A DNA stretch of 64,000 bases from positions 3,417,262 to 3,481,261 of the forward strand of contig CM034145.1 of NCBI GenBank assembly GCA_019914995.1, written 5' to 3'. Source of the stretch: Acanthochlamys bracteata (lineage: Eukaryota > Streptophyta > Magnoliopsida > Pandanales > Velloziaceae). The first letter of the stretch is position 1. Each line of letters begins with the position of its first letter. The translations under genes and the position numbers were made by a program. This document shows positions 1 through 13,910 of the stretch, in pieces. The notes below the pieces were generated by a model that was given only the letters and a program-made list of their open reading frames with translations, searched no databases and was not told the DNA's origin.

Positions 1-3000
1 AGAGTAAGGAATGAAAAGAATTAACAAAACAAGCTATAGAGAGGAATAAGAGAAAGGTAGCCAAAATACTTCCTTCAAAATTCATCTTCAAGATAATCAA
101 TCTTTTCCAAACTTGCATCCAGATGCATTTTACTTGAGACCCCACTACAACTGGGATAATGTGAAAAAAGATTAGCGTGAAGGAGTGACAAAATGTTTCT
201 AATATTATTAAAAAAATGGACTCAAGATAGGCACAAAATTTCTGGCCAACTTTTTAATGCATTGATACAAGACAATGCCGCAAAAAAAAGACATCCTATA
301 GGAGAACATTATTGGTTAAGTGGCATAATAAAAACAAAACTATATTAGAACAAAAAACCAAGTTAAAACTCTAAACTACTACTACCTCCTAGAGCCAACA
401 CCAACACTAGCACCACCTCTCCCACCTCCCACGTCATCGAATAGCTCTCGATCGTGATTGAAACTTTCCTCAAACTGTTAATGAACCAAGACATTCTATT
501 GATTTATCAACGCTCACACTACAAGGTAGTAATTTCATTGATTCACAAGTTTTACAAGGAAACACATACGAATAAATTGCAAAGATTCTCAAAGAGCCAA
601 GTCATGCAAGGATTTGACAAACAAAGTAGTTCAGAAAATAAGTTCTATCAAAACTTAGTTTTTTTATAGCTAGTACATCCTGTTTAAGTATCTTAAGAAA
701 CTATTTCACATGCAAGGCTTAAACTGAAAATGTTATTCCATAAAACTCATTTTCAAAAAAAAAAAAGAGAATGTCGCAAAGAAATCGCATAACGTAGAAA
801 ATCTTTGAGATTTATGATTTCACATTCAAGTTGAGAAATCTTAGCGTATATCCTCCACTTGTAATCAAGACTCGCAATTAATCCACTCACCTCAATTGCA
901 ACAAGCTCCTTAACATAACATATTTGATTCTCTAGCAAAAAATAATCATGTAACACAACAAATTATTAGAAAATCAAAAAAAAAGAAAGAGTAAGGAATG
1001 AAAAGAATTAACAAAACAAGCTATAGAGAGGAATAAGAGAAAGCTAGCCAAAATACTTTTTTCAAAATTCATCTTCAAGATAATCAATCTTTTCAAACTT
1101 GCCTCTCAGATGCATTTTACTTGAGACCCTACTACAACTGATAATGTGAACAAATTAGCGTGAAGGAGTCACAAAATGTTTCTAATATTATTAAAAAAAA
1201 TGGACTCAAGATAGGTCCATATTTTTGGTCAACTTATTAATGCATTGATATAGTACAATGTCGCAGTAAAAAGACATCCTATAGGAGAACATTATTGATT
1301 AAGTGGCATAATAAAAAAAGAACTATATTAGAAAAAAAAACCAAGTTAAAACTCTAAACTACTACTACCTCCTAGAGCCAACACTAGCACTAGCACCACA
1401 CCTCCCCCTCCCACGTCATCGAATAGCTCTCGATCGTGATTGAAACTTTCCTCAATGTTAATGAACCAAGACATTCTATTGATTTATCAACGTTCACACT
1501 ACAAGGTAGTAATTTCGCGTTGGATTCACAAGTTTTACAAATAAACACATACGTAATAAATTGCAAAGATTCTCAAAGAGCCAAGTCATGCAAAGATTTG
1601 ACAAACAAAGTAGTTCGTAAGAAAAAATAAGTTCTACCAAAACTTAGTTTTTTATAGCTAGTACAATCCTGTTTAAGTATCCTCTAAGAAACTATTTCAC
1701 ATGCAAGGCTTAAATCCATAAAAAAATGTTATTCCTTAAAAATCATTTTTTAAAAAAAAATGTTCGTTTAGAAAAACTGACAACGTAGAAAATCTTTGAG
1801 ATTTATGATTTCACATTCAAGTGTTGAGAAATCTTGATTTATATCCTCCACTTGTAATCAAGAGCGTAATCCACAATTAATCCACTCACCTTCAATTGCA
1901 ACAAGCTCCTTAACATAACATATTTGATTCTCTAGCAAAAATAGAATCATGTAACACAACAGTTATTAGGAAATCAAATAAAAAAAGAAAGAGTAAGGAA
2001 TGAAAAGAATTAACAAAACAAGCTATAGAGAGGAATAAGGGAAAGCTAGCCAAAATACTTCCTTCAAAATTCATCTTCGAAGATAATCAATCCTTCTTAA
2101 AACTTGCATCCACATATGCATTTTATTTGAGACCTACTACAACTGATAATGTGAAAAAAGATTAGCGTGAAGGAGTGACAGATGTTTCTAATATTATTAA
2201 AAAAAATGGACTCAAGATAGGCACAAAATTTCGGTCAACTTTTTAATGCATTGGATACAGTACAATGCCGCAGTAAAAGACATCTTATAGGAGAACATTA
2301 TTCGGTTAAGTGGCATAATAAAAATAAAACTATATTAAAACAAAAAAACCAAGTTAAAACTCTAAACTACTACTACCACCTAGAGCAAACACTAGCACTA
2401 GCACCACCTCTCCCAACTCCCACGTCATCGAATAGCTCTCGATCGTGATTGAAACTTTCCTCAATCTGTTAATGAACCAAGACATTCTATTGATTTATCA
2501 ACGTTCACACTACAAGGTAGTAATTTCTGTTGGATTCACAAGTTTTACAAATAAACACATACGAATAAATTGCAAAGATTTTCAAAGAGCCGAAGTCATG
2601 CAAGGATTTGACAAACAAAGTAGCTCAGAAAATAAGTTCTACCAAAACTTAGTTTTTTATAGCTAGTACGATCCTGTTTAAGTATCTTAACAAACTATTT
2701 CACATGCAACGCTTAAACTGAAAATGTTATTCCTTAAAACTCATTTTTCAAAAAAAAACAAGAGAATGTCGCACAGCAAACTGTACAACGTGTAGAAAAT
2801 CTTTGAGATTTATGATTTCACATTCAAGTTGAGAAATCCTTAAGCGTATATCCTCCACTTGTAATCAGCACTGCAATTAATCCACTCACCCTCAATTGCA
2901 ACAAGCTCCTTAACATAACATATTTGATTCTCTAGCAAAAACAGAATCATGTAACACAACAGTTATTAGAAAATCAAAAAAAAAAGAAAGAGTAAGGAAT

Positions 3001-6000
3001 GAAAAGAATTAACAAAACAAGCTATAGAGAGGAATAAGGGAAAGCTAGCCAAAATACTTCCTTCAAAATTCATCTTCGAAGATAATCAATCCTTCTGAAA
3101 CTTGCCTCCCGTATGCATTTTACGGAGACCCCACTACAACTGATAATGTGAAAAAAGATTAGCGTGAAGGAGTGACAAAATGTTTCTAATATTATTAAAA
3201 AAAATGGACTCAAGATAGGCACATAATTTCGGTCAACTTATTAATGCATTGGATATAGTACAATGCCGCAGTAAAAGACATCCTATAGGAGAACATTATT
3301 TGGTTAAGTGGCATAATAAAAACAGAACTATATTAGAACAAAAAAACCAAGTTAAAACTCTAAACTACTACTACCTCCTAGAGCCAACACTAGCACTAGC
3401 ACCACCTCTCCCAACTCCCACGTCATCGAATAGCTCTCGATCGTGATTGAAACTTTCCTCAATCTGTTAATGAACCAAGACATTCTATTGATTTATCAAC
3501 GTTCACACTACAAGGTAGTAATTTCTGTTGGATTCACAAGTTTTACAAATAAACACATACGAATAAATTGCAAAGATTTTCAAAGAGCCGAAGTCATGCA
3601 AGGATTTGACAAACAAAGTAGTTCAGAAAATAAGTTCTACCAAAACTTAGTTTTTTATAGCTAGTACGATCCTGTTTAAGTATCCTCTAAGAAACTATTT
3701 CACATGCAAGGCTTAAACTGAAAATGTTATTCCATAAAACTCATTTTTTCAAAAAGAAAAAAGAGAATGTCAGACAAAGAAATCAGATAACGTAGAAAAA
3801 ATTTTGAGATTTATGATTTCACATGCAAGTTGAGAAATCCTTTAGCGTATATCCTCCACTTGTAATCAGCACTGCAATTAATCCACTCATCCTCAATTGC
3901 AACAAGCTCCTTAACATAACATATTTGATTCTCTAGCAAAAACAGAATCATGTAACACAACAGTTATTAGAAAATCAAAAAAAAAAAGAAAGAGTAAGGA
4001 ATGAAAAGAATTAACAAAACAAGCTATAGAGAGGAATAAGGGAAAGCTAGCCAAAATACTTCCTTCAAAATTCATCTTCGAAGATAATCAATCTTCTAAA
4101 ACTTGCATCCCATATGCATGCATTTTACTTGAGACCCTACTACAAACTGATAATGTGAAAAAGATTAGCGTGAAGGAGTGACAAAATGTTTCTAATATTA
4201 TTAAAAAAAATGGACTCAAGATAGGCACAAAATTTCGGTCAACTTTTCAATGCATTGGATACAGTACAATGCCGCAGTAAAAGACATCTTATAGGAGAAC
4301 ATTATTCGGTTAAGTGGCATAATAAAAACAGAACTATATTAGAACAAAAAAATCAAGTTAAAACTCTAAACTACTACTAACTCCTAGAGCCAACACTAGC
4401 ACTAGCACCACCTCTCCCAACTCCCACGTCATCGAATAGCTCTCGATCGTGATTGAAACTTTCCTCAATCTGTTAATGAACCAAGACATTCTATTGATTT
4501 ATCAACGTTCACACTACAAGGTAGTAATTTCTGTTGGATTCACAAGTTTTACAAATAAACACATACGAATAAATTGCAAAGATTTTCAAAGAGCCGAAGT
4601 CATGCAAGGATTTGACAAACAAAGTAGCTCAGAAAATAAGTTCTACCAAAACTTAGTTTTTTATAGCTAGTACGATCCTGTTTAAGTATCTTAACAAACT
4701 ATTTCACATGCAACGCTTAAATCAAAAAATGTTATTCCTTAAAACTCATTTTTCAAAAAAAAAAAGAGAATGTCGCACAAAGAAAATCTGCATAACGTAG
4801 AAAATCTTTGAGATTTATGATTTCACATTCAAGTTGAGAAATCCTTAAGCGTATATCCTCCAATTGTAATCAGCACTGCAATTAATCCACTCACCTTCAA
4901 TTGCAACAAGCTCCTTAACATAACATATTTGATTCTCTAGCAAAAATAGAATCATGTAACACAACAGTTATTAGGAAATCAAATAAAAAAAGAAAGAGTA
5001 AGGAATGAAAAGAATTAACAAAACAAGCTATACAGAGGAATAAGGGAAAGCTAGCCAAAATACTTCCTTCAAAATTCATCTTCAAGATAATCAATCTTTT
5101 TCAAACTTGCATCCCAAGATGCATTTTACTTGAGACCCCACTACAAATCGAATAATGGGAAAAAAGATTAGCGTGAAGCAGTGACAGATGTTTCTAATAT
5201 TATTAAAAAAAATGGACTCAAGATAGGCACAAAATTTTGGTCAACTTTTTAATGCATTGATAAAAGACAATGTCGCAAGATAAAAGACATCCTATAGGAG
5301 AACATTATTTGTTAAATGGCATAATAAAAATAGAACTATATTAGAACAAAAAACCAAGTTAAAACTCTAAACTACTACTACCCCTAGAGCCAACACTAGC
5401 ACTAGCACCACCTCTCCCAACTCCCACGCCATCGAATAGCTCTCGATCGTGATTGAAACTTTCCTCAATGCATTAATGAACCAAGACATTCTATTGATTT
5501 ATCAACGCTCACATTACAAGGTAGTAATTTCATTTGGATTCACAAGTTTTACAAATAAACACATATTTAATAAATTGCAAAGATTCTCAAAGAGCCAAGT
5601 CATGCAAGGATTTGACAAACAAAGTAGTAAAATAAGTTCTACCAAAACTTAGTTTTTTATAGCTAGTACAATCCTGTTTAAGTATCCTAAGAAAATTTCA
5701 CATGCAAGGCTTAAACTGAAAATGTTATTCCATAAAACTTATTTTTTCAAAAAAAAAAAAAGAGAATGTCGCACAAAGAAATCAGCATAATAACGTAGAA
5801 AATCTTTGAGATTTATGATTTCACATTCAAGTTGAGAAATCCTTTGCGTATATCCTCCACTTGTAATCAAGACTGCAATTAATCCACTCACCCTCAATTG
5901 CAACAAGCTCCTTAACATAACATATTTGATTCTCTAGCAAAAATGTAATCATGTAAACACAAAAAGTTATTAGAAAATCAAAAAAAAAGAAAGAGTAAGG

Positions 6001-9000
6001 AATGAAAAGAATTAACAAAACAAGCTATAGAGAGGAATAAGGGAAAGCTAGCCAAAATACTTCCTTCAAAATTCATCTTCAAGATAATCAATCTTTTCTC
6101 AAACTTGCATCCCATATGCATTTTACTGAGACCCTACTACAATCGATAATGTGAAAAAAGATTAGTGAAGGAGTGACAAAATGTTTTAATATTATTAAAA
6201 AAATGGACTCAAGATAGGCACATAATTTTGGTCAACTTTTTAATGCATTGATATAAAAGACAATGCCGCAAAGAAAAGACATCCTATAGGAGAACATTAT
6301 TCGGTTAAGTGGCATAATAAAAACAGAACTATATTAGAACAAAAAAACCAAGTTAAAACTCTAAACTACTACTACCTCCTAGAGCCAACACTAGCACTAG
6401 CACCACCTCTCCCAACTCCCACGCCATGAATAGCTCTCGATTGATTGAAACTTTCCTCAACATTAATGAACCAAGACATTCTATTGATTTATCAACGTTG
6501 ACACTATAAGGTAGGAATTTCTGTTGGATTCACAAGTTTTACAAGTAAACACATACGAATAAACTGCAACGATTCTCAAAGAGCCGAAGTCATGCAAGGA
6601 TTTGACAAACAAAGTAGTTCAGAAAATAAGTTCTACCAAAACTTAGTTTTTTATAGCTAGTACAATCCTGTTTAAGTAACCTCTAATTCACATGCAAGGC
6701 TTAAACTGAAAATGTTATTCCCTAAAACTCATTTTCAAAAAAAAAAAGAGAATGTCGCACAGCAAACTGTACAACGTGTAAAAAATCTTTGAGATTTATG
6801 ATTTCACATTCAAGTTGAAAAATCCTTAAGCGTATATCCTCCACTTGTAATCAGCACTGCAATTAATCCACTCACCCTCAATTGCAACAAGCTCCTTAAC
6901 ATAACATATTTGATTCTCTAGCAAAAACAGAATCATGTAACAAAACAGTTATTAGAAAATCAAAACAAAAAAGAAAGAGTAAGGAATGAAAAGAATTAAC
7001 AAAACAAGCTATAGAGAGGAATAAGGGAAAGCTAGGCAAAATACTTCCTTCAAAATTCATTTCGAAGATAATCAATCTTTCTGAAACTTGCATCCAGTAT
7101 GTATTTTACAGAGACCCCACTACAACTGATAATGTGAACAAAGATTAATGTGAAGGAGTGACAAAATGTTTCTAATATTATTAAAAAAATGGACTCAAGA
7201 TAGGCACATAATTTTTGGTCAACTTATTAATGCATTGATACAAGTACAATGTCACAAAGAAAAGACATCCTATAGGAGAACATTATTTGGTTAAGTGGCA
7301 TAATAAAAACAAAACTATATTAGAACAAAAAAATCAAGTTAAAACTTAAAAACTAACTCCTAAGCCAACACTACTAGCACCACCTCCTCCCAACTCCCCA
7401 TCGAATAGCTCTCGATCGTGATTAAAACTTTCCTCTCAATCATTAATGAACCAAGACATTCTATTGATTTATCAACGTTCACACTACAAGGTAGTAATTT
7501 TCATTGGATTCACAAGTTTTACAAATAAACACATATTTAATAAATTGCAAAGATTTTCAAAGAGCCAAGTCATGCAAGGATTTGACAAACAAAGTAGTTC
7601 AAAAAATAAGTTCTACCAAAACTTAGTTTTTTATTTGACAAAACTGTTTAAGTATCTTTAACAAACTATTTCACATGCAACGCTTAAACTGAAAATGTTA
7701 TTCCTTAAAACTCATTTTTCAAAAAAAAAAAGAGAATGTCGAAAGCAAATCTGATAACGGTAGAAAATCTTTGAGATTTATGATTTCACATTCAAGTTGA
7801 AAAATCTTAAGCGTATATCCTCCACTTGTAATCAGAACGCAATTAATCCCCCCAACCTCAATTGCAACAAGCTCCCTAACATAACATATTTGATTCTCTT
7901 GCAAAAAATAGAATCATGTAACACAAATGATTATTAGAAAATCAAAAAAAAAAGAAAGAGTAAGGAATGAAAAGAATTAACAAAACAAGCTATAGAGAGG
8001 AATAAGGGAAAGCTAGCCAAAATACTTCCTTCAAAATTCATCTTCGAAGATAATCAATCCTTCTGAAACTTGCATCCCGTATGCATTTTACGGAGACCCC
8101 ACTACAACTGATAATGTGAAAAAAGATTAGCGTGAAGGAGTGACAGATGTTTCTAATATTATTAAAAAAAATGGACTCAAGATAGGCACAAAATTTCGGT
8201 CAACTTTTCAATGCATTGGATACAGTACAATGCCGCAGTAAAAGACATCCTATAGGAGAACATTATTTGTTAAGTGGGCATAATAAAAACAAAACTATAT
8301 TAGAACAAAAAACCAAGTTAAAACTCTAAACTACTACTATCAACACTAGAGCACCACCTCTCCCAACTCCCAGCATCGAATAGCTCGATCGTGATTAAAA
8401 CTTTTCTCAACTCATTAATGAACCAAGACATTCTATTGATTTATCAACGCTCACACTACAAGGTAGTAATTTTCTGTTGATTCACAACTTTTACAAATAA
8501 ACACATACGAATAAATTGCAACGATTCTCAAAGAGCCGAAGTCATGCAAGGATTTGACAAACAAAGTAGTTCAGAAAATAAGTTCTACCAAAACTTAGTT
8601 TTTTATAGCTAGTACAATCCTGTTTAAGTATCCTCTAATTCACATGCAAGGCTTAAACTGAAAATGTTATTCCTTAAAACTCATTTTTCAAAAAAAAAAG
8701 AGAATGTCGCACAACAAACTGTACAACATGTAGAAAATCTTTGAGATTTATGATTTCACATGCAAGTTGAGAAATCCTTAAACGTATATCCTCCACTTGT
8801 AATCAAGATTGCAATTAATCCACTCACCCTCAATTGCAACAAGCTCCTTAACATAACATATTTGATTCTCTAGCAAAAAAAGTAATCATGTAATACAAAT
8901 GATTATTAGAAAATCAAAAAAAAAAAGAAAGAGTAAGGAATGAAAAGAATTAACAAAACAAGCTATAGAGAGGAATAAGGGAAAGCTAGCAAAAATACTT

Positions 9001-9240
9001 CCTTCAAAATTCATCTTCAAGATAATCAATCTTTTCAAACTTGCATCCGTATGCATTTTTTTTGAGACCCCACTACAACCTAATAATGTGAACAAAGATT
9101 AGCGTGAAGGAGTGACAAAATGTTTCTAATATTATTAAAAAAATGGACTCAAGATAGGCACATAATTTTGGTCAACTTATTAATGCATTGATACAAAAGA
9201 CAATGCCACAAAGAAAAAAAGACATCCTATAGGAGAGATT
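1..9240 (+). repeat. Satellite array, forward orientation, subfamily A (about 9 monomers of ~1.0 kb)
   Basis: Head-to-tail tandem copies of a unit close to 1,000 bp. Taking the GTG in the conserved CGATCGTGATTGAAAC as phase anchor, copies sit at 454, 1436, 2445, 3443, 4449, 5449, about 6441, 7418 and 8391, spaced 973-1009 bp. Each monomer has, in order: the CGATCG anchor, an AT-rich middle, an A-tract followed by GAGAATGTCGCAC, a block with TGTAATCAGCACTGCAATTAATCC, a purine-rich AAAGAAAGAGTAAGGAATG stretch, TTCGAAGATAATCAATC, the palindrome TCCTATAGGA, and a CTAGCACTAGCACCACC tract. Position 1 lies inside a monomer, so the array continues to the left. Differences between copies are mostly 1-4 bp indels. 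I know of no named family matching it; a database search would be needed to call it new. Confidence 0.95.
2251..2666 (+). other. Representative overlapping ORF pair inside each satellite monomer (65 and 73 codons)
   Basis: One monomer holds a 65-codon frame (2251-2448) ending in a Pro/Ser-rich tail, which overlaps by 4 bases a 73-codon frame opened by GTG (2445-2666; begins MIETFLNLLMNQDILLIYQ). The pair recurs at 3249-3664, at 13256 (first frame), at 15836 and 17852, and on the minus strand at 20463-20965, 23469-23872, 34542-34942 and 38551-38951. The 73-codon frame alone is found in most monomers. I recognise no domain. The second frame needs a non-ATG start, and many copies are frameshifted, so conservation is explained as well by satellite homogenisation as by selection. 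I do not call these genes. Confidence 0.35.
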
Positions 9241-10330
9241 ATTATTTGGCACAATAAAAACAGAAATAATTAAAAAAAAACTATATTAGAAACAAAAAAC
9301 TTATAAGTTAAAACTCTAAACTACTGATTATCTCCTAGAGCCATAATGAACCAAGACATTCTATTGATTTATAAACCTCTCTCACAACGACGAATACATT
9401 GGATTCACAAATTTTACAAATCGTGATTGAAACTTTCCTCAATCTGTAATTTAATGAACCAAGACATTCTATTGATTTATCAACGTTCACACTACAAGGT
9501 AGTAATTTCAAAATCTTTGATTTACAACTTTTTACAAGTTGAGAAACACATACGAATATCCTGCTTGTAAACGATTCTCAATTAATCCACTCAAGTCATG
9601 CAAGGATTTGACAAACAAAGTATTCTTTAAAAAAATAAGTTCTACCAAAACTTAGTTTTCAAAAAAAGAAAGTACAAGTTTGAAGTAATTAACAAACTAT
9701 TTCACATGCAAGGAATAAGAAAATGCCAAAAATGTTTTTTTAAAACTAATTTTCAAAAAAAAAAGAGAATGTTGACAACAAAATAAAACAAAGACAAAAG
9801 GAGTGTAAAAATAATTTAAAAAAGATTTATGATTTCACAATTATTAATGCATTGAGAAAATCTTTAAACGATATCCTCCACTTGGCATAATAAAACAAAA
9901 CTATATTAGAACAAGAAAATTAATCCACTCACCCTAAATTGCCAACAAAGCTCCTTAATTAAAATATTTCAATTCTGTTAATGAACCAAAAATTCTATTG
10001 ATTTATCAATCATGTAACATTGGATTCACAACTTTTACAAGGAAATACATTAATAAAAAAAAAAAAAAAAATGCAAGGATTTGACAAAAGGAGTCTACCA
10101 AAACTTAGTTTTTAAGAATTAACAAAACAAGATAAAGAGAAGAGGAACAAAGTACAAAATAGAAAATCTTGAGATTTATGATTTCACAAAATATCCTCCA
10201 CTTGTAATCAAAATTCAATTTCCACTCACCCTAAATAATCAATCATATTTGATTCAAATCATGTTACAAATTTTTTAGAAAATCAAAAAAAAAAAAAATA
10301 GTAAGGAATGATTTTAACAAAACAAGCTAT
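9241..10330 (+). repeat. Scrambled, highly degenerate satellite block
   Basis: Satellite landmarks are present but out of order and repeated in short pieces. The phrase around ATGAACCAAGACATTCTATTGATTT occurs at about 9347, 9455 and, degraded, 9980. The phrase CAAAACTATATTAGAACA recurs near 9280 and 9895. Pieces of the A-tract and ATCCTCCACTTG segments alternate with them, and A-homopolymer runs are longer than elsewhere (for example about 10,050-10,070). Anchor spacing across the block is abnormal (9423 to 10679, 1,256 bp). This is either an old, repeatedly rearranged monomer or a poor consensus made from several misaligned monomers. Confidence 0.8.
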
Positions 10331-13300
10331 AGAGAGGGAGAAACAAAATACTTCCTTCAAAATTCATCTTCAAGATAATCAACCAATATGCATTTTAGGG
10401 AGACCCCACTACAACCAATAATGTGAACAAAGATTAGCGTGAAGGAGTGACAAAATGTTTCTAATATTATTAAAAAAAATCGACTCAAGATAGGCACATA
10501 ATTTCGGTCAACTTATTAATGCATTGATACAAAGACAATGCACAAAGAAAAGACATCCTATAGGAGAACATTATTCGGTTAAGTGGCACAATAAAAACAG
10601 AACTATATTAGAACGAAAAAACCAAGTTAAAACTCTAAACTACTACTACCTCCTAGAGCCATCCAATTGCTCTCGATCGTGATTAAAACTTTCCTCAATC
10701 TGTTAATGAACCAAGACATTCTATTGATTTATTAACGTTCACACTACAAGGTAGTAATTTCTGTTGGATTCACAAGTTTTACAAGGAAACACATACGAAT
10801 AAACTGCAACGATTCTCAAAGAGCCGAAGTCATGCAAGGATTTGACAAACAAAGTAGTTTAGAAAATAAGTTCTACCAAAACTTAGTTTTTTATAGCTAG
10901 TACAATCCTGTTTAAGTATCCTCTAATTCACATGCAAGGCTTAAACTGAAAATGTTACTCCCTAAAACTCATAAAAAAAAAAAAAAAAGAGAATGTCGCA
11001 CAGCAAACTATACAACGTGTAAAAAATCTTTGAGATTTATGATTTCACATTCAAGTTGAAAAATCTTTAAGCGTATATCCTCCACTTGTAATCAGCACTG
11101 CAATTAATCCACTCACCCTCAATTGCAACAAGCTCCTTAACATAACATATTTGATTCTCTAGCAAAAACAGAATCATGTAACAAAACAGTTATTAGAAAA
11201 TCAAAACAAAAAAGAAAGAGTAAGGAATGAAAAGAATTAACAAAACAAGATATAGAGAGGAATAAGGGAAAGCTAGGCAAAATACTTCCTTCAAAATTCA
11301 TTTCGAAGATAATCAATCTTTCTGAAACTTGCATCCAGTATGCATTTTACGGAGACCCCACTACAACTGATAATGTGAACAAAGATTAGCGTGAAGGAGT
11401 GACAAAATGTTTCTAATATTATTAAAAAAAATCGACTCAAGATAGGCACATAATTTCGGTCAACTTATTAATTCATTGGATAAAGTACAATGCCGCAGCA
11501 AAAGACATCCTATAGGAGAACATTATTCGGTTAAGTGGCACAATAAAAACAGAACTATATTAGAACAAAAAAACCAAGTTAAAACTCTAAACTACTACTA
11601 CCTCCTAGAGCCATCGAATAGCTCTCGATCGTGATTAAAACTTTCCTCAATCTGTTAATGAACCAAGACATTCTATTGATTTATCAACGTTCACACTACA
11701 ACGTAGGAATTTCTGTTGGATTCACAAGTTTTACAAATAAACACATACGAATAAACTGCAATGATTCTCAAAGAGCCGAAGTCATGCAAGGATTTGACAA
11801 ACCAAGTGACAAACCAAGAGAATGTCGCACAGCAAACTGTACAACGTGTACAAAATCTTCGAGATTTATGACTTCACATGCAAGTTGAGAAATCCTTAAG
11901 CGTATATCCTCCACTTGTAATCAGCACTGCAATTAATCCACTCACCCTCAATTGTAACAAGCTCCTTAACATAGCATATTCGATTCTCTAGCAAAAACAG
12001 AATCATGCAACACAACAGTTATTAGAAAATCAAAAAAAAAAGAAAGAGTAAGGAATGAAAAGAATTAACAAAACAAGCTATAGAAACGAATAAGAGAAAG
12101 GTAGCAAAAATACTTCCTTCAAAATTAATCTTCGAAGATAATCAATACTTCTGAAACTTGCCACCCGTATGCATTTTACGGAGACCCCACTACAACTGAT
12201 AATGTGAACAAAAATTACCGTGAAGGAGTGACAAAATGATTCTAATATTATTAAAAAAATGGACTCAAGATAGGCACATAATTTCGGTCAACTTCTTAAT
12301 GCATTGGATACAGTACAATGCCGCAGTAAAAGACATCCTATAGGAGAACAGTATTTGGTTAAGTGGCATAATAAAAACAAAACTATATTAGAACAAGAAA
12401 ACCAAGTTAAAACTCTAAACTACTACTATCTCCTAGAGCCATCGAATAGCTCTCGATCGTGATTGAAACTTTCCTCAATCTGTTAATGAACCAAGACATT
12501 CTATTGATTTATCAACGTTCACACTACAAGGTAGTAATTTCTGTTGGATTCACAACTTTTACAAGGAAACACATACGAATAAACTGCAACGATTCTCGAA
12601 GAGCCGAAGTCATGCAAGGATTTGACAAACAAAGTAGTTCAGAAAATAAGTTCCACCAAAACTTAGTTTTTTATAGCTAGTACGATCCTGTTTAAGTATC
12701 TTCTTAGAAACTATTTCACATGCAAGGCTTAAACTGAAAATGTTATTCCATAAAACTCATTTTTCAAAAAAGTAGAATGTCGCACAAAGAAATTTGTATA
12801 ACGTAGAAAATCTTTGAGATTTATGATTTCACATTCAAGTTGAAAAATCCTTAAGCGTATATCCTCCACTTGTAATCAGCACTGCAATTAATCCACTCAC
12901 CCTCAATTGCAACAAGCTCCTTAACATAACATATTTGATTCTCTAACAAAAACAGAATCATGTAACACAACAGTTATTAGAAAATCAAAAAAAAAAAAAG
13001 AGCAAGGAACGAAAAGAATTAAGAAAACAAGCTATAGAGAGGAATAAGAGAAAGCTAGCCAAAATACTTCCTTGAAAAGTCATCTTCGAAGATAATTAAT
13101 CCTTCTGAAACTTGCCTCCCGTATGCATTTTACGGAGACCCCACTACAACTGATAATGTGAACAAATTAGCGTGAAGGAGTCACAAAATCTTTCTAATAT
13201 TATTAAACAAAATGGACTCAAGATAGGTCCATAATTTCGTCAATTTATTAATGCATTGGATACGGTACAATGTCGCAGTAAAAGACATCCTATAGGAGAA

Positions 13301-13910
13301 CATTATTTGATTAAGTGGCATAATAAAAACCGAACTATATTAGAACAAAAAAACCCAGCCAAAACTCTAAACTACTACTACCTCTTAGAGCCAACACTAG
13401 CACTAGCAACACCTCTCCCACCTCCCACGTCATCGAATAGCTCTCGATCGTAATTGAAACTTTCCTCAATCTGTTAATGGACCAAGACATTCTATTGATT
13501 TATCAACGTTAACACTACAAGGTAGTAATTTCTGTTGGATTCACAAGTTTTACAAGTAAACACATACGAATAAACTACAACGATTCTCCAAAAGCCGAAG
13601 TAATGCAAGAATTTGACAAACAAAGTAGCTCAGAAAATAAATTCTATCAAAACTTAGTTTTTTGTAGCTAGTATGATCCTGTTTATGTATTTTGTAAGAA
13701 ACTATTTCACATTCAAGGCTTAAACTGAAAATGTTATTCCTGAAAACACATTTTTCAAAAAAAAAAAGAGAATGTGGCACAGGAAACTGCACAACGTGTA
13801 GAAAATCTTTCAGATTTATGATTTCACGTGCAAGTTGAGAAATCCTTGAACGTATATCCTCCACTTGTAATCAGCACTGCAATTAATCCACTCACCCTCA
13901 ATCTTTTCAT
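10331..13910 (+). repeat. Satellite array, forward orientation, deletion-variant monomers followed by a normal one
   Basis: Phase anchors lie at 10679, 11631, 12459 and about 13450. The first three monomers share a deletion of roughly 40 bp that removes the CTAGCACTAGCACCACCTC tract: CTCCTAGAGCCATC joins directly to the CGATCG anchor region at about 10,660, 11,610 and 12,440. They therefore descend from one founder and form a local subgroup. The 13,450 monomer has the tract back. It ends abruptly at 13,911, where the CTCACCCTCAAT segment jumps to the CCTCAATCTTTTCATGAG segment of another phase through the shared letters CTCAAT. Confidence 0.9.
11800..11830 (+). repeat. Internal deletion junction in a satellite monomer
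   Basis: After GGATTTGACAAAC the monomer jumps to GAGAATGTCGCAC, leaving a short tandem echo (GACAAACCAAGTGACAAACCAAG). About 140-150 bp present in other monomers (compare 2608-2761) are missing. This accounts for the short anchor spacing of 828 bp (11631 to 12459). Short-repeat-mediated deletion is the likely cause. Confidence 0.8.
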
